Source: Nocardia cyriacigeorgica GUH-2 (GTDB taxonomy: Bacteria; Actinomycetota; Actinomycetes; Mycobacteriales; Mycobacteriaceae). Taken from it: a DNA stretch of 64,000 nt. The stretch's first letter is position 1. The number at the start of each line of letters is the position of its first letter. Shown piece after piece: positions 25,606 to 34,017 of the stretch. The DNA lies in contig NC_016887.1 of NCBI RefSeq assembly GCF_000284035.1, positions 5,642,001-5,706,000 of the forward strand. Reading direction: 5' to 3'. The position numbers and the translations under genes are program-made. A model generated the notes under the pieces. It worked only from the letters and a program-made list of their open reading frames with translations, ran no database searches and was not told where the DNA came from.

Positions 25606-25983
25606 TCACACCCACTGGACCAGTTGATAGAGAATGCCGTTCGGGTCGGCCATCTGGAAGTAGCGCTCGCCCCATTCCTCGGTCTCGATCGGGGTGACGA
25701 TCGGGACGCCTTCGGACTGCAGGCGGACGTACTCGGTGTCGATATCGTCGACGACGAACACGACGAGCAAGCCCTCGCCTGCACTGCCCGCGGCACTGGC
25801 CGGCTTGAAGCTCTTCAGGCCCGTGCGCAGGTAGATGAGGTTCATGCCGGCGTCGTCGCGGGCGAGGGAGACGAACCCGTCGGCCGACATCTTCTCGGTG
25901 AAGCCGAGATGGTCGGTGACGAACTTCGCCGAAGCCTGCGGGTCGGCGACGTTGAGCGAGATGGCGGATTCAGTGATGCGCAT
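25606..25983 (-). CDS. VOC family (glyoxalase-like) protein
   Basis: This 125-residue protein has two beta-alpha-beta-beta-beta modules: ESAISLNVADPQASAKFVTDHLGF, then LLVVFVVDDIDTEYVRLQSEGV, and the closing YFQMADPNGILYQLVQW. Members are metal-dependent lyases, dioxygenases or antibiotic-binding proteins. The late Glu/Gln metal ligands here are partly Gln (YQLVQW), which suggests a ligand-binding or resistance role rather than glyoxalase I. AAGGAGCC precedes the ATG. It is divergent from a TetR gene with a shared operator, so it is probably the inducible target. Confidence 0.8.
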   Translation of the reverse strand: MRITESAISLNVADPQASAKFVTDHLGFTEKMSADGFVSLARDDAGMNLIYLRTGLKSFKPASAAGSAGEGLLVVFVVDDIDTEYVRLQSEGVPIVTPIETEEWGERYFQMADPNGILYQLVQWV

Positions 25984-26008
25984 ACGGGGCTCCTTCGGTT
26001 CGCGTTTC

Positions 26009-26039
26009 TCTCTACTTAGTACGCTATACTTTGTAGAGA
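26009..26039. promoter_or_regulatory. Operator palindrome in the VOC/tetR gap
   Basis: Two nested inverted repeats share the same centre at base 26024: outer TCTCTAC/GTAGAGA and inner AGTA/TACT. In total 11 of 15 base pairs are symmetric over 31 bases. It lies in the AT-rich gap between the divergent genes and is a strong candidate binding site for the TetR protein encoded at 26089. Confidence 0.7.
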
Positions 26040-26088
26040 AATTTCCGGCAAGGCGCATTGTGATGTGAATCACTCCATGGAGGTGCGG

Positions 26089-26859
26089 ATGGCAGGGTCG
26101 AAAGAACGCAGTGGGGCGGGAGATCCCGTGCGGACCCTGGAGCTGCTGTGGCGGGTGCCGACCCCGTCCGGGCGCGGTCCGAAGCAGCGCAGCAGTGTGG
26201 ACGAGGTCGTCGCCGCGGCCATCGAGATCGCCGATACCGAAGGCCTCGAGGCCGTCACCATGCGCGCGGTGGCCACCCACCTCGGGCTCACCCCCATGGC
26301 GACTTACACCTACGTCCCCGGCAAGGCCGAGCTGATCGACCTCATGCTCGACGCCGTCTACCTGGCCATGCCGCGCCCTGATCTCGGCGGCCTGCCATGG
26401 CGTGAGCGGGTCACCACCATCGCGACGGAAAACCGCGCCATGCTCACCAAGCATCCGTGGGTGGCCTACATCCCGACCACCCGCCCGCCGCTGGGCCCGG
26501 GCCAAACCGCGAAATACGACCACGAACTGCGCGCTTTCGACGGCCTCGGCCTCGACGACGTCCAGATGGACGCCGCCCTGACCTACCTGCTCGGCTTCGT
26601 CACCTCGGTCGCCCGCATCGCCACCGACACCGCCCGCGCGGCCGCCGAGAGCAATCAATCCGACAGCGAATGGTGGGAACGCGCCGCGCCCCTGCTCGAA
26701 ACTTGCATCACTGCCGAGCAATACCCGCTGGCCACCCGCGTCGGCGCCGCGGCGGGTTCGGCGTTCGACGGCGCCTACAGCGCCGACCACGCCTACGAAT
26801 TCGGGCTCGCCCGAGTGCTCGACGGGCTCGACAGGTTGATCAGCGGGGTCGGCGGCTGA
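26089..26859 (+). CDS. TetR-family regulator with TetR_C domain
   Basis: This 256-residue protein has an N-terminal arm of about 40 residues, then a helix-turn-helix (VVAAAIEIADTEGLEAVTMRAVATHLG) and a C-terminal ligand domain of the TetR_C type (PF02909), like classical tetracycline repressors. ATG 26089 follows GGAGGTG by 3 bases; the ATG at 26065 precedes that site. It should repress itself and the divergent VOC gene through the 31-bp palindrome. The inducer is unknown. Confidence 0.85.
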   Translation: MAGSKERSGAGDPVRTLELLWRVPTPSGRGPKQRSSVDEVVAAAIEIADTEGLEAVTMRAVATHLGLTPMATYTYVPGKAELIDLMLDAVYLAMPRPDLGGLPWRERVTTIATENRAMLTKHPWVAYIPTTRPPLGPGQTAKYDHELRAFDGLGLDDVQMDAALTYLLGFVTSVARIATDTARAAAESNQSDSEWWERAAPLLETCITAEQYPLATRVGAAAGSAFDGAYSADHAYEFGLARVLDGLDRLISGVGG

Positions 26860-26875
26860 GCGCAAAACCAGGGCG

Positions 26876-27427
26876 CTAGTGCTTCATCTCGTCGCGCTGG
26901 ATACGTAGCGCGGTAATCGTCGAAGCCAGACCTTCGTATTGGTTTGTCAGCAGCACGATTTCGATGAGGTGCCGCTCGTCGTAGTAGTTCGCCAACTGCG
27001 CCCAGGCGGCGTCGTCGATATCGCGAGTGTTCACCAGCTGGTCGACGGCGGTGAGCAGGGCGCGGTGCTTCTCGGACCAGCCCGGCGTTTCCGGGCCGCT
27101 GCGCACCCGGTCCAGGATCTCCGCGGTGACGCCGGCGCGTTTGCCGAGCTTGATGTGGTGGTCCATCTCGTAGTCGCAGGAGCGCAGATGGGCTACCCGC
27201 AGGATGACGAGCTCGGATTCGTGCCTGGTCAGCTTGCCGCCGGGCATGAGCTTGCCGGAGTAGTGCAGCCAGCCGCGGAACAGTCCGCCGGTGCGGCCGA
27301 GGGTGCTGAACAGGTGCGCGTCCGCGGTGCCCGCCGCGCGCGACAGCACCTGCCAGACCACCCAGTTGACCGGCCCCAGCTGACGCAATCGCCCCGGGGA
27401 CACACGTGGTTGCGACGTCGAAACCAT
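26876..27427 (-). CDS. Carboxymuconolactone decarboxylase/AhpD-like protein
   Basis: This 183-residue protein is all-helical in pattern. The AhpD-like core is ESELVILRVAHLRSCDYEMDHHIKLGKRAGV. In AhpD peroxidases this region holds a CxxC pair and a His; here only one Cys remains (CDYEMDHH), followed by two His. A disulfide-based peroxidase cycle is therefore unlikely, and a decarboxylase- or hydratase-like role is possible. It converges on the TetR gene, with 16 bases between the stops. Confidence 0.75.
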   Translation of the reverse strand: MVSTSQPRVSPGRLRQLGPVNWVVWQVLSRAAGTADAHLFSTLGRTGGLFRGWLHYSGKLMPGGKLTRHESELVILRVAHLRSCDYEMDHHIKLGKRAGVTAEILDRVRSGPETPGWSEKHRALLTAVDQLVNTRDIDDAAWAQLANYYDERHLIEIVLLTNQYEGLASTITALRIQRDEMKH

Positions 27428-27495
27428 CTGCGTTCGCCTCTTTCACCGAATCTGCGGGCCCGATCAGCGGCCGGGCACGCGGGCCGACGCCGAGC

Positions 27496-28200
27496 CTACC
27501 GGCCGAGCAGTTCCGACACCGTGACGAACCGATATCCGTCGGCCTTCAGCGCGGCGACGATCCCCGGGATCGCGGCCAGTGAATTCGCCCGGTCACCGAA
27601 CATGACGTGCAGCAGGATGATCGAGCCCGGCCGCACCTCGGCCACCGTCTGCTCGACGATCCGCTTCGCGCTGGGCGCCGCACCGGAGTCCGGTTCCACA
27701 TCCCACATCACCGTGGTCCGGTCGTGGTCGGAGAGGTATTTCGGCAGCGTCCACAGCTTCTTGCCGTAGGGCGGGCGGAAGGTGATCGGGCCCTGGTATC
27801 CGGTCTCGCGGATCTCGTCGTCGGTGCGGGCGACCTCGTCGGCGACAGTTCCGGGCGTCACGAAAACCATCCGGCGGTGGGTGTAGGTGTGGTTGCCGAT
27901 CTCGTGGCCGGCCGCCGCGATCGCCGTGCCGTACTCGGGATGGGCGGCGAGATCGCGGCCGTTGAGATAGAACGTGGCGGGGACCTGGGCGTCGGCGAGC
28001 ACCTTCAGGACCTCGGGCGTCTTGGTGGTCGGCCCATCGTCCAGGGTCAACGCGACCACCTTCGCGTCGGTGTCGACCCGATCCACGATCCGCCCCGCCA
28101 GCTGGAAGGTCCGCGAATTCATCAGGTAGTAGCCGCCGACGGCCAGCACCACGACGACGACAAGCGTTATCGCCGCGCCGATCAGCACCCGGCGTTTCAT
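27496..28200 (-). CDS. Membrane-anchored polysaccharide deacetylase (NodB domain)
   Basis: Residues 5-27 form a single N-terminal membrane anchor. The NodB domain follows with motif 1 TLDDGP, motif 2 GNHTYTHRR (H-x3-H metal ligands), motif 3 RPPYGKK and motif 5 ILLHV. All key catalytic residues are present, so an active metal-dependent N- or O-deacetylase acting on peptidoglycan or another cell-wall glycan is likely. Its ATG overlaps the stop of the upstream patatin gene (ATGA), so the two proteins are made together. Confidence 0.85.
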   Translation of the reverse strand: MKRRVLIGAAITLVVVVVLAVGGYYLMNSRTFQLAGRIVDRVDTDAKVVALTLDDGPTTKTPEVLKVLADAQVPATFYLNGRDLAAHPEYGTAIAAAGHEIGNHTYTHRRMVFVTPGTVADEVARTDDEIRETGYQGPITFRPPYGKKLWTLPKYLSDHDRTTVMWDVEPDSGAAPSAKRIVEQTVAEVRPGSIILLHVMFGDRANSLAAIPGIVAALKADGYRFVTVSELLGR

Positions 28201-29036
28201 CGGGTCGGCCAGACTTCATTCAACTGCGCGGCGGCGTCGGCGGATTGGCGCACCCCGGCGTCGTAGGCGGGATGCAGTGCGGCAGCGCTGAACACGTCCG
28301 GACCGAACGCTTCGATGGCACCGGCGTCGGGCACGATCGAGATCTCCCGCGCACAGCCGTGTTCCCGGTCGGTGCGGCTGCGCGGGTACACATGCGCCAG
28401 CGGCTCCATGATCACCACGACCTCGGCGCCCGTGGCCAGATCGGCATTGATGCTGGAGCGGTAGCCGCCGTCGTAATAGTGGCTGCCGTCGATCGGGATG
28501 GGCGGGAAGATGCCCGGCACGGCGGTGCTCGAGGCCAGGGCTTGCGGCAGGGTGGCGACATCGTCGCGGGTCCACGGGCGCAGCTCACCGGTGGCCGCGT
28601 CGATCGCGGTGATCACCAGCTCGCCGTCCGGCCAGTCCGCGAAATCGACCAGCGAGCCGATCCGTTCGATGTGGTCGTCCGGCTCACCCGTGCTCGCCGC
28701 CATCGCCAGCTCGCCGATCCGCTTGCGCATCTGCACCGGATCCTGGCCGCGCTTCCCGATGAGCCCGGCGATCTCCATCATCACCGTGAAATCCTGTTGC
28801 ACCGCAGCCGCATTCGGCCGCGCGGGCACCAGCAGGCTCGACAGGTCACCACCGCCGGCCAGGATCGAACCGACGACGGCGCCGGCGGAGGTCCCGATGA
28901 ACCGATCGGCCAGCGCCAGGTCGATCCCGGCCTCCCGCAATCCGGTCCCCAGCCCCGCCAGCCAGCTGATCCCCACCGGCCCACCACCGCCGAGCACCAG
29001 CGCGATTCGGCCCCGCTCGGCCGCCACCTCAGACAT
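28197..29036 (-). CDS. Patatin-like phospholipase
   Basis: This 279-residue protein has the patatin oxyanion loop LVLGGGGPVG, the nucleophile elbow GTSAG with a Ser near residue 49, and the dyad Asp in YYDGGYRS. These are the full Ser-Asp catalytic set of patatin lipid acyl hydrolases. No signal peptide is seen, so it probably acts on the inner membrane face. It is translationally coupled to the downstream deacetylase by a 4-base overlap, suggesting a joint envelope function. Confidence 0.85.
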   Translation of the reverse strand: MSEVAAERGRIALVLGGGGPVGISWLAGLGTGLREAGIDLALADRFIGTSAGAVVGSILAGGGDLSSLLVPARPNAAAVQQDFTVMMEIAGLIGKRGQDPVQMRKRIGELAMAASTGEPDDHIERIGSLVDFADWPDGELVITAIDAATGELRPWTRDDVATLPQALASSTAVPGIFPPIPIDGSHYYDGGYRSSINADLATGAEVVVIMEPLAHVYPRSRTDREHGCAREISIVPDAGAIEAFGPDVFSAAALHPAYDAGVRQSADAAAQLNEVWPTR

Positions 29037-29103
29037 GTAGGCAGGCTAACGAACAAGCGCGGACTCCGCTGGGGAACGCCCGCGGCATGCCCCGAACACA
29101 CGC

Positions 29104-29139
29104 GACCCGGCGCGGTGCGGATGGCACCGGCGCCGGGTC
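29104..29139 (-). terminator. Terminator downstream of lpd
   Basis: A stem of GACCCGGCGC plus GGTGC pairs with GCACC and GCGCCGGGTC around a 5-base loop, with one bulged G. It lies about 24 bases past the lpd stop on the minus strand and ahead of the patatin gene. Confidence 0.65.
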
Positions 29140-29162
29140 GGCGGACGTCGATCGGTTCGCGA

Positions 29163-30566
29163 TCAGAAGTTGATCATGTGCCCGGCGAGGCCGTGAATCG
29201 CCTCCTGCAGGGCCTCGCTCAACGTCGGGTGGGTGTGGACGTTGCGGGCGAGTTCGTTGACCGTGAGGTCCCACTTCTGGGCCAGGGTCAGCTCCGGCAG
29301 CAGCTCGGAGACGTCGGGGCCGATGAGGTGGCCGCCGAGCAGTTCACCGTGCGTGGTGTCGGCGATGAGCTTGACGAAACCGGTGGGATCGCCCAGGCCG
29401 TGCGCCTTGCCGTTGGCGGTGAACGGGAAGGTCGCGACCTTCACGTCGTAGCCCTCGTCGCGGGCCTGCTGCTCGGTGAGACCGAAGCTGGCGACCTGCG
29501 GCTGACAGAAGGTGGCGCGCGGCATCATCCGGTAGTCGCCGAGGGTCATGGTCTCGGCGCCGCCGATGGTCTCGGCCGCGACCACACCCTGCGCCTCCGC
29601 GACGTGGGCCAGCTGGAGCTTGGCGGTGACGTCACCGATGGCGTAGATGTGCGGCACGTTGGTGCGCATGTGGTCGTCGATGTCGATGGCACCGCGGTCG
29701 GTGAGCGCGACGCCGGTGTTCTCCAGGCCGTAGCCCTCCACCCGGGGCGCGAAGCCGACGGCCTGCAGCACCTTGTCGACGGTGACGGTCTCCACCGAAC
29801 CGGACTTGTTGTCCTTGATGCTGACGGTGACCTTGGATCCGTCGTCATCGATGGACTGCACGGCCGCACCGGTGGTGATGGTGATGCCGAGCTTCTTGTA
29901 CGCCTTGGTGATCTCCTTGGAGACGTCGGCGTCCTCGTTGGGCAGCGCGCGGTCGAGGAACTCGACGATGCGCACGTCGACGCCGTAGTTCTTCAGCACG
30001 TAGCCGAACTCCATGCCGATGGCGCCCGCGCCGACGATCAGGATGGATCCGGGCAGGTCGCGGGTGAGGATCTGCTCCTCGTAGGTGACGACGTTGGCGC
30101 TCAGCGAGGTGCCGGGCAGCAGCTTGGTGACGGTGCCCGTCGCGATGATCACGTTGTCGAAGGTGACCGTCTCGGTGCCGCCATCGCTCAACGCCACCGA
30201 GAGGGTGTTCGGGTCGGTGAAGGTGCCGAGCCCGTCGTATTCGGTGATCTTGTTCTTCTTCATCAGGAAGTGGACGCCCTTGACCCGGCCGTCGGCGACC
30301 TTGCGGCTGCGGTCGAACGCCGCGCCGAAGTCGAAGGACGCCTCACCGGTGATACCGAAGGTCTTCGCTTCCTTGGTGAAGATATGAGCCAGCTCCGCGT
30401 TGCGCAGCAGCGCCTTGGAGGGGATGCAGCCCACGTTCAGGCACACGCCACCCCAGTATTTCTGCTCGACAATCGCTGTTCGCAGGCCGAGTTGAGCGGC
30501 ACGAATCGCGGCGACGTAACCGCCGGGACCCGCGCCGAGAACGACGACATCGTAGTGGGAAGTCAC
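29163..30566 (-). CDS. lpdC: Dihydrolipoyl dehydrogenase
   Basis: This is the E3 flavoprotein of pyruvate and 2-oxoacid dehydrogenase complexes. In mycobacteria it also serves peroxynitrite reductase/peroxidase with DlaT and AhpCD. The 467-residue protein has the FAD site GAGPGGYVAA, the redox disulfide GGVCLNVGCIPSK, an NAD site GAGAIGMEFGYV and the catalytic His-Glu pair in HTHPTLSEAL. It closely matches the M. tuberculosis LpdC sequence as I recall it. It starts with GTG. No E1 or E2 gene is nearby, as in mycobacteria, where lpdC stands alone. Confidence 0.95.
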   Translation of the reverse strand: MTSHYDVVVLGAGPGGYVAAIRAAQLGLRTAIVEQKYWGGVCLNVGCIPSKALLRNAELAHIFTKEAKTFGITGEASFDFGAAFDRSRKVADGRVKGVHFLMKKNKITEYDGLGTFTDPNTLSVALSDGGTETVTFDNVIIATGTVTKLLPGTSLSANVVTYEEQILTRDLPGSILIVGAGAIGMEFGYVLKNYGVDVRIVEFLDRALPNEDADVSKEITKAYKKLGITITTGAAVQSIDDDGSKVTVSIKDNKSGSVETVTVDKVLQAVGFAPRVEGYGLENTGVALTDRGAIDIDDHMRTNVPHIYAIGDVTAKLQLAHVAEAQGVVAAETIGGAETMTLGDYRMMPRATFCQPQVASFGLTEQQARDEGYDVKVATFPFTANGKAHGLGDPTGFVKLIADTTHGELLGGHLIGPDVSELLPELTLAQKWDLTVNELARNVHTHPTLSEALQEAIHGLAGHMINF

Positions 30567-30686
30567 GGCACCGAGCCTAACGCTGTTGCTGGAAGTTCAC
30601 TCGCCTATCCCCCGCAATGGTGAGGAGTGCACAGCTACTCGCGAGTAGCTGTTTCGGCCGCCGATCGTGGCTACGGGGCCCCACAT

Positions 30687-31196
30687 TCAGGTCAGGGAGG
30701 TATCGCCCATGGCGCACAGCAGGATGCGCAGGGTGCCGGCAAGCTGCTCGGATTGCCCGCGATCAAGAGCAGCCAGCAGGCGTTCATAGTTGGCGATGTG
30801 GTCGGCGAACAGATCGTCCAGGATCTGCTTACCGCGGGACGATAGACGGATGAGCACGGTGCGACGATCGGCCGCTGAGGGCACACGGGACACCAGCCCT
30901 TTGTCGACCATCCGGTCGATTCGTTTGGTAATCGCACCAGTGGTGACCATCGAGGAACGAACGAGTGCACCAGCGGTCAGCTCATAGGGCTTCCCGGCCC
31001 GCCGCAGAGTGGTCAGGACATCCGCCTCGCCGGCGTCCAGATCGTACTCGGCGAGAAACCGCTGGACCTCGGCGTCCCACAACCGGGCCAGCCGTGCCAC
31101 TCGCGCAACTACGCCGAACGACGTGAGGTCCACATCGGGGCGCTCGGCGCGCCATGCCTCGATCATCTGATCGACAGCGTCGGCGTTCGGACCCAT
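30687..31196 (-). CDS. MarR-family regulator
   Basis: This 169-residue winged-helix protein has an N-terminal dimerisation helix, a recognition region (LTAGALVRSSMVTTGAITKRIDRMVDKGLVSR) and the wing motif SAADRRTVLIRLSSRG. It is divergent from a SnoaL-like gene across 85 AT-rich bases, so it probably controls that gene and itself. The AraC gene two further on may belong to the same circuit. The ligand is unknown. Confidence 0.85.
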   Translation of the reverse strand: MGPNADAVDQMIEAWRAERPDVDLTSFGVVARVARLARLWDAEVQRFLAEYDLDAGEADVLTTLRRAGKPYELTAGALVRSSMVTTGAITKRIDRMVDKGLVSRVPSAADRRTVLIRLSSRGKQILDDLFADHIANYERLLAALDRGQSEQLAGTLRILLCAMGDTSLT

Positions 31197-31218
31197 CAGC
31201 CCTCCAATATCTTCCTAG

Positions 31219-31240
31219 TAATTATCTTCCCACTCAATTA
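31219..31240. promoter_or_regulatory. Possible MarR site in the marR/SnoaL gap
   Basis: TAATT and AATTA flank 12 bases in an AT-rich gap. The direct repeat ATCTTCC occurs twice nearby (31209-31215 and 31224-31230). Either could be the regulator site, and the evidence is weak. Confidence 0.3.
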
Positions 31241-31281
31241 TATTCGTGGCAACTCCGATCCGCGCACCCTTAGGAGCGGCA

Positions 31282-31680
31282 ATGCCGAGCACCATCAACA
31301 TGACTGCTATCCACGCGGTCTACGACGCGTTCTCCACCGGAGACCTGGATCGGTTCATCGACCTGCTCGACCCGGACTTCGCGTCCCGGCAATCGGATGC
31401 GGTGCCCTGGCGGGGCACCTATCACGGCCGTGCCGGCGTCCGGGACATGTTCAGCCGCGTCGCGCGATCCGGATCCGCATCGTTCCACCCGGAGGAATTC
31501 ATCGACGGCGGCGACCGTGTCGTGGTGATCGGCAGAGCTCACATCACACCGCATAACACCGACCGAGGCTTCGATGTCCGGGAACTACACGTCTGGCGCG
31601 CACAAGACGGGCGCTTGCTCAGCTTGGACGTCTTCCTCAACGCCCCGGCCCCCATGCTCGCCGCGCTTACCACCACCTGA
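31282..31680 (+). CDS. SnoaL-like/nuclear transport factor 2-fold protein
   Basis: This 132-residue protein has the cone-shaped SnoaL/NTF2 pattern: AIHAVYDAFSTGDLDRFIDLLDPDF, then GRAGVRDMFSRVARSG, and a beta-rich second half ending in VWRAQDGRLLSLDVFLN. Members include isomerases, hydrolases and ligand-binding proteins, and active-site residues cannot be assigned. TAGGAG lies 5 bases before ATG 31282; the GTG at 31246 lacks a site. It is divergent from the MarR gene. Confidence 0.75.
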   Translation: MPSTINMTAIHAVYDAFSTGDLDRFIDLLDPDFASRQSDAVPWRGTYHGRAGVRDMFSRVARSGSASFHPEEFIDGGDRVVVIGRAHITPHNTDRGFDVRELHVWRAQDGRLLSLDVFLNAPAPMLAALTTT

Positions 31681-31709
31681 CCGAAGCACCGCCCGGCAGA
31701 AACCGGACT

Positions 31710-32762
31710 GTGGACAACAGGGTCCGACCTTTGGATACGGTGGTCGCTGTGGTGACCGCCTCCGCCGACGTGCTGACCGGAACCGCCTCCACTCAGCTGA
31801 TCCGCCTGGTCCGAGACACCGCGCTGCGTGCGGGCGTCGCTCCCGACCTGCTCGCGGTGATTCCTGGCGGCGCGGACGACCTGCGCGGCGAACTCGACCG
31901 CGTGCCGATGTCCGCGCTGATCCAGCTGTGGGAGCTGCTCGCGAGCACCGGGCCGGGCGCCGGGCTCGCGGTGGTCGAGGACGCGCCGCTGGGCCGGCTC
32001 AGCACGTGGGACTACCTGGTCACCACCGGCGCGACCCTCGCCGATTCGCTCACCGCCGCGCAGCCGTATCACCAGCTCGTTACCGCCGCGACCGAAGGCT
32101 TCGAGCTGCACACCGCGGGCGAGCTGACCGTCGGCTACCGCACCGGCGCCGGCGATCCGGCGGTGGCGGCGATCGTGAACGAGTACGTGCTCGGCTACTA
32201 CTTGCGTCGGGCGCGGGAAGGGCTGGGTCGCAACGTCGTCCCGGCCCGGATCACCTTCAGCCATCCGGCTCCGCGCGAGCACCGGCTGCTCACCGAAGCG
32301 TTCGGCACCGCGCGGATCGACTTCGACGCGGCCGCCGACACCATCACCTTCACCGAAGCCGACGCCGTCGCCCCGCTCGCGCGCGCCGACCCCGCCCTCG
32401 CCGACCTATTGCGCAGCCACGCCGAACTCGTCCTCGCCTCCGCGCGACCGATCGCCGGGCCGCTGGACGAATTCCACACCGCCCTCGCGGCCGCCATCGA
32501 CACCGGCACACCCACGCTCGCAACCGTCGCCGCCAGGATGGCGATGAGCCCGCGCAGCCTGCAACGACGGCTCGCCGAGAACGCCACCACCTGGAGTCAT
32601 GAGCTCGACCAGACGCGCTACCGCCGCGCCGAAGAACTGTTGCGCGCCGGATCGACCACGGCCGGCGTCGCGGCTCGCCTCGGTTTCGCTGATGATCGCG
32701 CACTGCGCAAGGCGTTTCGGCGCTGGAGCGGGGAATCGCCGGGGACTGTGCGGCGGCACTGA
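31710..32762 (+). CDS. AraC-family regulator with arabinose-binding-like N domain
   Basis: This 350-residue protein has an N-terminal Arabinose_bd-type domain (about residues 25-215, with TWDYLVTTGATLADSL and the conserved ITFSHPAP) and a C-terminal double helix-turn-helix (about 255-348). The second HTH carries GVAARLGFADDRALRKAFRRWSGESPG. Proteins of this build (OruR/ArgR-like) usually control catabolic or lipid genes nearby. The next gene on the same strand is an NADP-dependent reductase, a plausible target. Translation starts at GTG 31710, but later in-frame GTG codons are possible. Confidence 0.82.
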   Translation: MDNRVRPLDTVVAVVTASADVLTGTASTQLIRLVRDTALRAGVAPDLLAVIPGGADDLRGELDRVPMSALIQLWELLASTGPGAGLAVVEDAPLGRLSTWDYLVTTGATLADSLTAAQPYHQLVTAATEGFELHTAGELTVGYRTGAGDPAVAAIVNEYVLGYYLRRAREGLGRNVVPARITFSHPAPREHRLLTEAFGTARIDFDAAADTITFTEADAVAPLARADPALADLLRSHAELVLASARPIAGPLDEFHTALAAAIDTGTPTLATVAARMAMSPRSLQRRLAENATTWSHELDQTRYRRAEELLRAGSTTAGVAARLGFADDRALRKAFRRWSGESPGTVRRH

Positions 32763-32891
32763 GGCCGGACTTTCGGCACCCTGGCGCGTCAGGACCGGTT
32801 CGTGGCGCGCGCGGACCTGGGATGCGTCCCGGAACCGCCATAGCTTCGTCGTATCCGGATGAACAGTCCGGGAAGCGAGAGAGGCAGAACC

Positions 32892-33938
32892 GTGCAGATC
32901 CACACCGAACAGCAGCCCGCCCAGACCCCGGCCGACGTGCCTGCGACGACCCGCGAGATCCGTTTGGCCGCACGTCCTTCGGGCGCACCGACCGCCGAGA
33001 ACTTCGACCTGGTCACCACTCCGATCCCCGACCTCGCCGACGGCCAGATCCTGGTCCGCAACACCTGGATGTCGGTGGACCCGTACATGCGCGGGCGGAT
33101 GGACGACAAGCCGTCCTACATCCCACCATTCCAGGTGGGTGCGGCGCTGGAGGGTTCGGCGCTGGGTGAGGTGATCGCGTCGCGGTCCGATATTCCGGTC
33201 GGCGCCACCGTCACCCACTTCGCCGGTTGGCGGGAACACTCGGTGCTCGACGCCGCCAGCGCCACCGTCGTCGACCCGGCACTGGCCGAACCAGACCAGT
33301 TCCTCGGCGCACTCGGCACCACCGGTCTCACCGCCTACGCCGCCCTCACCGACGTCGCCCCGGTCCGTCCCGGCGACACCGTGTTCATCTCCGCGGCGGC
33401 CGGCGCCGTTGGCAGCGTCGCCGGGCAGATCGCGCGGCTGCTCGGCGCGAGCCGGGTGATCGGGTCGGCGGGCGGCCCGGCCAAAACCGAGTTGCTGACA
33501 ACCGAATTCGGCTTCGACGCCGCCATCGACTATCGCGTGGGCGACCTCGCCGGCCAGCTGGCCCAGGCCGCACCCGAGGGCATCGATGTCTACCTCGACA
33601 GCGTCGGCGGCGAACACCTGCGCGTCGCCGTCGAAGCCATGCGCCCGCACGGCCGCATCGCACTCGTCGGCGCGATCAGCGGCTACAACGGCGACTCCAC
33701 CCAGCGGGGACCGGATCTGTTCCTGGCCGCCACCAAGGAGCTCACCCTGCGCGGCATGCTGGTGAACAGCTACTTCCCGATCTTCGGCGAATACATCACC
33801 AAGGCCGCCGCCTGGCTCGCCGACGGCACCCTGCGCACCAAGGAAACCGTGTACGAGGGCCTCGACCAGGCCCCGGCCGCCTTCCTCGGCGTCCTGTCCG
33901 GCGCGAACACCGGCAAGATGCTGGTCCGGCTGGCATGA
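32892..33938 (+). CDS. NADP-dependent zinc-free MDR oxidoreductase
   Basis: This 348-residue medium-chain reductase belongs to the leukotriene B4 dehydrogenase/prostaglandin reductase branch. It has VDPYMRGRM near residue 60, the nucleotide loop AAAGAVGSVAGQIARLLGASRVIGSAGG and VDVYLDSVGGEHL-like residues. It lacks the zinc-binding Cys/His set. Such enzymes reduce the C=C bond of alpha,beta-unsaturated ketones with NADPH, often for detoxification. The GTG at 32892 follows GAGAGG and is preferred over the ATG at 32859. Confidence 0.85.
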   Translation: MQIHTEQQPAQTPADVPATTREIRLAARPSGAPTAENFDLVTTPIPDLADGQILVRNTWMSVDPYMRGRMDDKPSYIPPFQVGAALEGSALGEVIASRSDIPVGATVTHFAGWREHSVLDAASATVVDPALAEPDQFLGALGTTGLTAYAALTDVAPVRPGDTVFISAAAGAVGSVAGQIARLLGASRVIGSAGGPAKTELLTTEFGFDAAIDYRVGDLAGQLAQAAPEGIDVYLDSVGGEHLRVAVEAMRPHGRIALVGAISGYNGDSTQRGPDLFLAATKELTLRGMLVNSYFPIFGEYITKAAAWLADGTLRTKETVYEGLDQAPAAFLGVLSGANTGKMLVRLA

Positions 33939-34017
33939 GGACGGATATCGGTTGCTCGTCGCACTCAGGCGGCGAGCCCGGCCGGCAGTCGCATCTGGCC
34001 CGGCACATCGGCGTCGC

